In this document: in pieces, positions 62,791 through 64,000 of the stretch
Layout of the letters: every line of letters begins with the position of its first letter
Numbering within the stretch: position 1 is the first letter of the stretch
Assembly (NCBI GenBank): GCA_007741555.1
Contig: CP036526.1
Span: 372,001 to 436,000 of the forward strand
Reading direction: 5' to 3'
DNA from: Stieleria marina
GTDB lineage: Bacteria; Planctomycetota; Planctomycetia; Pirellulales; Pirellulaceae
DNA length: 64,000 nt
The notes under the pieces: generated by a model
The model's database searches: none
What the model was told of the DNA's origin: nothing
Seen by the model: only the letters and a program-made list of their open reading frames with translations
Program-made: the position numbers and the translations under genes

Positions 62791-63615
62791 CTACCAGCGA
62801 CGGAAATTTTTCCAAACGCTAGGCATTTGATTGCGAAATTTCCCACTGCCAAACGGTGTCGGCATTTTGGGAAACGATCCTTCTTCACCCATCGCTCTCG
62901 TCGAAGGTGATGGCCTGGAATTTGATTCCTCGCCCACTCGCGTGGTCGTAACGTTGGTCGGAGGCTGAGGCACAGAGTGCGTTTCTTCGCCGACTGCATA
63001 GGTTGTGGCGGTGGGAGGTGGCTGCGGCAAAGTTTGTGATTCTTCGCCCAATGCAAAGGTCGTCAGCTGACGCGGTGGAGTTGGCTGTGGCTGAGACTCT
63101 TCGCCGTATGCTCGCGTTGATGCTGTGGGGCAGTAAGGCTGGCTTTCTTCGCCAACAGCTTGAGTCGTCGGTCGAGGGTTCCCTTCTTCACCAAGTGCTT
63201 GCGTGGTCGGCTGCGGATTGCCTTCTTCACCGATCGCTTGCGTAGTCTGAATCGGACGGCCCTCTTCGCCAAACGCGGTTGTTGATGGAGAGGGGTTTTC
63301 TTCGCCCAAAGCAAACGTGGTTGCGTTGGGTGGTTGCCGTTCTTCGCCAGTCACGCTTGTTGTTGGCGGGATTCCGGATGGCGGCTGAATCGTTGGCGGA
63401 TTGGGTGAGGGGGATGCACTACTCTCTTCACCGACCGCATATGTAGTGGCAAACTGCTGTGCCTGAGCCGACTTGGGATTCAAAAGTGAATAGGCCACCG
63501 CCGATGATGCACCCAAAGCGACAACACGTCGCAAAAAATCGCGGCGTCCTACTTTGCCTTGGCTCTGTTGCTGAACCAGTTCAGCTATCTCTTGCTCGTT
63601 GTTTTCAATCGACAT
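62791..63615 (-). CDS. Tat-leader multi-core graspetide precursor-like protein
   Basis: A 274-residue protein. Residues 1-22 form an acidic/Gln-rich helix (MSIENNEQEIAELVQQQSQG). A Tat signal follows (GRRDFLRRVVALGASSAVAY at 23-42, cut near AQA at 50-52). Then twelve repeats of [TS]TxxxGEE, spaced by Pro-rich linkers of varied length, fill 57-245 (for example TTYAVGEES, TTQALGEEG, STRAYGEES). The tail is basic and aromatic (FGSGKFRNQMPSVWKNFRRW). TTxxxxEE is the core pattern of plesiocin-type graspetides, where Thr side chains are esterified to Glu side chains. The ATP-grasp gene follows on the same strand. Precursor function is inferred. Confidence 0.75.
   Translation of the reverse strand: MSIENNEQEIAELVQQQSQGKVGRRDFLRRVVALGASSAVAYSLLNPKSAQAQQFATTYAVGEESSASPSPNPPTIQPPSGIPPTTSVTGEERQPPNATTFALGEENPSPSTTAFGEEGRPIQTTQAIGEEGNPQPTTQALGEEGNPRPTTQAVGEESQPYCPTASTRAYGEESQPQPTPPRQLTTFALGEESQTLPQPPPTATTYAVGEETHSVPQPPTNVTTTRVGEESNSRPSPSTRAMGEEGSFPKMPTPFGSGKFRNQMPSVWKNFRRW
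62881..63447 (-). repeat. Twelve [TS]TxxxGEE core repeats
   Basis: T/S-T pairs start at residues 57, 85, 99, 111, 124, 137, 150, 166, 185, 204, 223 and 238 of the precursor. GEE follows at a fixed distance every time. Three copies are near identical (TTQAIGEEG, TTQALGEEG, TTQAVGEES). Linkers vary from 5 to 20 residues and are rich in Pro, Gln, Asn and Ser. Confidence 0.9.
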
Positions 63616-63751
63616 GGTGGTTGCCCTACGGGGGGATTATGCAGTGAATCGGCTGTCGGATGGTATCCATCGTATCGTCACGACAGGCGATTTCGAGGAT
63701 GTAACAGCGAAAGTCAGTGGAATGGTTCAGGCCTGAGCCTGCACGCAAGAA

Positions 63752-63780
63752 CACCTCGCATTTTAAAAGAATGCGAGGTG
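63752..63780. terminator. Hairpin downstream of the partial gene at the right edge
   Basis: A perfect 11-bp stem (63752-63762 with 63770-63780) closes a TTAAAAG loop. It lies just beyond the stop at 63802 of the minus-strand gene. The minus-strand continuation has only a short T-rich stretch (TTCTT), so termination may be weak and could let transcription continue to the precursor gene. Confidence 0.6.
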
Positions 63781-63801
63781 ATGAAGGAATGGAGGTTACG
63801 A

Positions 63802-64000
63802 CTACCAGTTTTGATACGTCATCGGTTGTTGGTAGACCGGATAGTTGCTGTAAATTGGACGGTTGTCGATCGCACGAGCATTGGTGCGGCTGCTATTGAA
63901 AAAGGCATCGGCTCGTGAGTTAGCTTGGGCATTGGACCAGTTGCCGTTGGCAATCGCGGTCCCGTTGCTCTGAGCGTATCCATAGTAGGCGTTCGCTGCT
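63802..64000 (-). CDS. C-terminal part of an Asn/Ala/Tyr-rich protein (5' end outside window)
   Basis: Reading the minus strand from the right edge gives 65 residues before a TAG at 63802: AANAYYGYAQSNGTAIANGN and onward to NYPVYQQPMTYQNW. The composition (Asn, Ala, Ser, Tyr, Gln) and repeated aromatic residues resemble secreted low-complexity planctomycete proteins. It lies upstream of the graspetide-like precursor on the same strand with 186 bases between, so a link to that locus is possible but unproven. Confidence 0.7.
   Translation of the reverse strand, partial: AANAYYGYAQSNGTAIANGNWSNAQANSRADAFFNSSRTNARAIDNRPIYSNYPVYQQPMTYQNW

Noticed and set aside
62881-63447. Repeat region as a mucin-like Pro/Thr-rich linker
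   Set aside because: The fixed spacing of Thr-Thr and Gly-Glu-Glu in all twelve units is not expected of a simple linker.

Overview
The window reads as chromosome of a marine-type planctomycete, most likely Pirellulaceae (Rhodopirellula and relatives). Signs are: two large surface proteins carrying the planctomycete LEPR/LELRR N-terminal motif, many exported proteins with twin-arginine leaders (RRDFLK, RRKFL), Tat-exported Gfo/Idh oxidoreductases, a FG-GAP/UnbV lipoprotein, DUF3500 and TIGR03067-like proteins, frequent GTG/TTG starts, and mostly single genes or short operons. No rRNA, tRNA, CRISPR array or insertion sequence was seen.

Layout. 1-1519: methyltransferase, DinB-like protein and a small zinc-ribbon-like protein on the minus strand. 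1829-7266: three-gene envelope module (GAF-GAF-TM-HlyD protein, HlyD adaptor, PqqD-like/M50/HlyD membrane protein). 7590-17001: small housekeeping and hypothetical genes, argH, a 913-residue exported protein and a Gly/Cys-rich exported protein. 17279-29832: surface-glycan type island (two GT4 and one GT2-like glycosyltransferases, several methyltransferases, a stand-alone PP-loop protein, a WaaP-like kinase) around a 1277-residue LEPR protein with DUF4347, CBM60-like, Calx-beta, lectin-like and sorbosone-dehydrogenase-like domains. 30100-36741: housekeeping block aroF-tpiA-secG-yicC-gmk-rpoZ-coaC plus a CBS-type manganese pyrophosphatase. 36874-52262: Tat-exported oxidoreductase, DUF3500 protein, UnbV lipoprotein, an 11-repeat DUF11 giant, cutC, a Tat-exported intradiol dioxygenase-like protein and an amino-acid permease. 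52518-56594: an exported peroxiredoxin with an in-frame TGA, then three exported proteins. 56710-61536: catabolic operon with four-base gene overlaps (ACS-type transporter, Gfo/Idh dehydrogenase, cyclase-family hydrolase, four-carbon acid sugar kinase, VOC protein). 61843-64000: an ATP-grasp ligase downstream of a precursor-like protein with twelve [TS]TxxxGEE repeats.

Two loci stand out. At 61843-63615 a Tat-leader protein carries twelve repeats matching the plesiocin-type graspetide core pattern TTxxxxEE, with an ATP-grasp enzyme in tandem: a probable multi-core omega-ester RiPP made in the cytoplasm and exported by Tat. At 52518-53054 the peroxidatic cysteine codon of a secreted peroxiredoxin is TGA, with a hairpin meeting bacterial SECIS rules just downstream: a probable exported selenoprotein. 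Neither assignment has been tested beyond reading the sequence.
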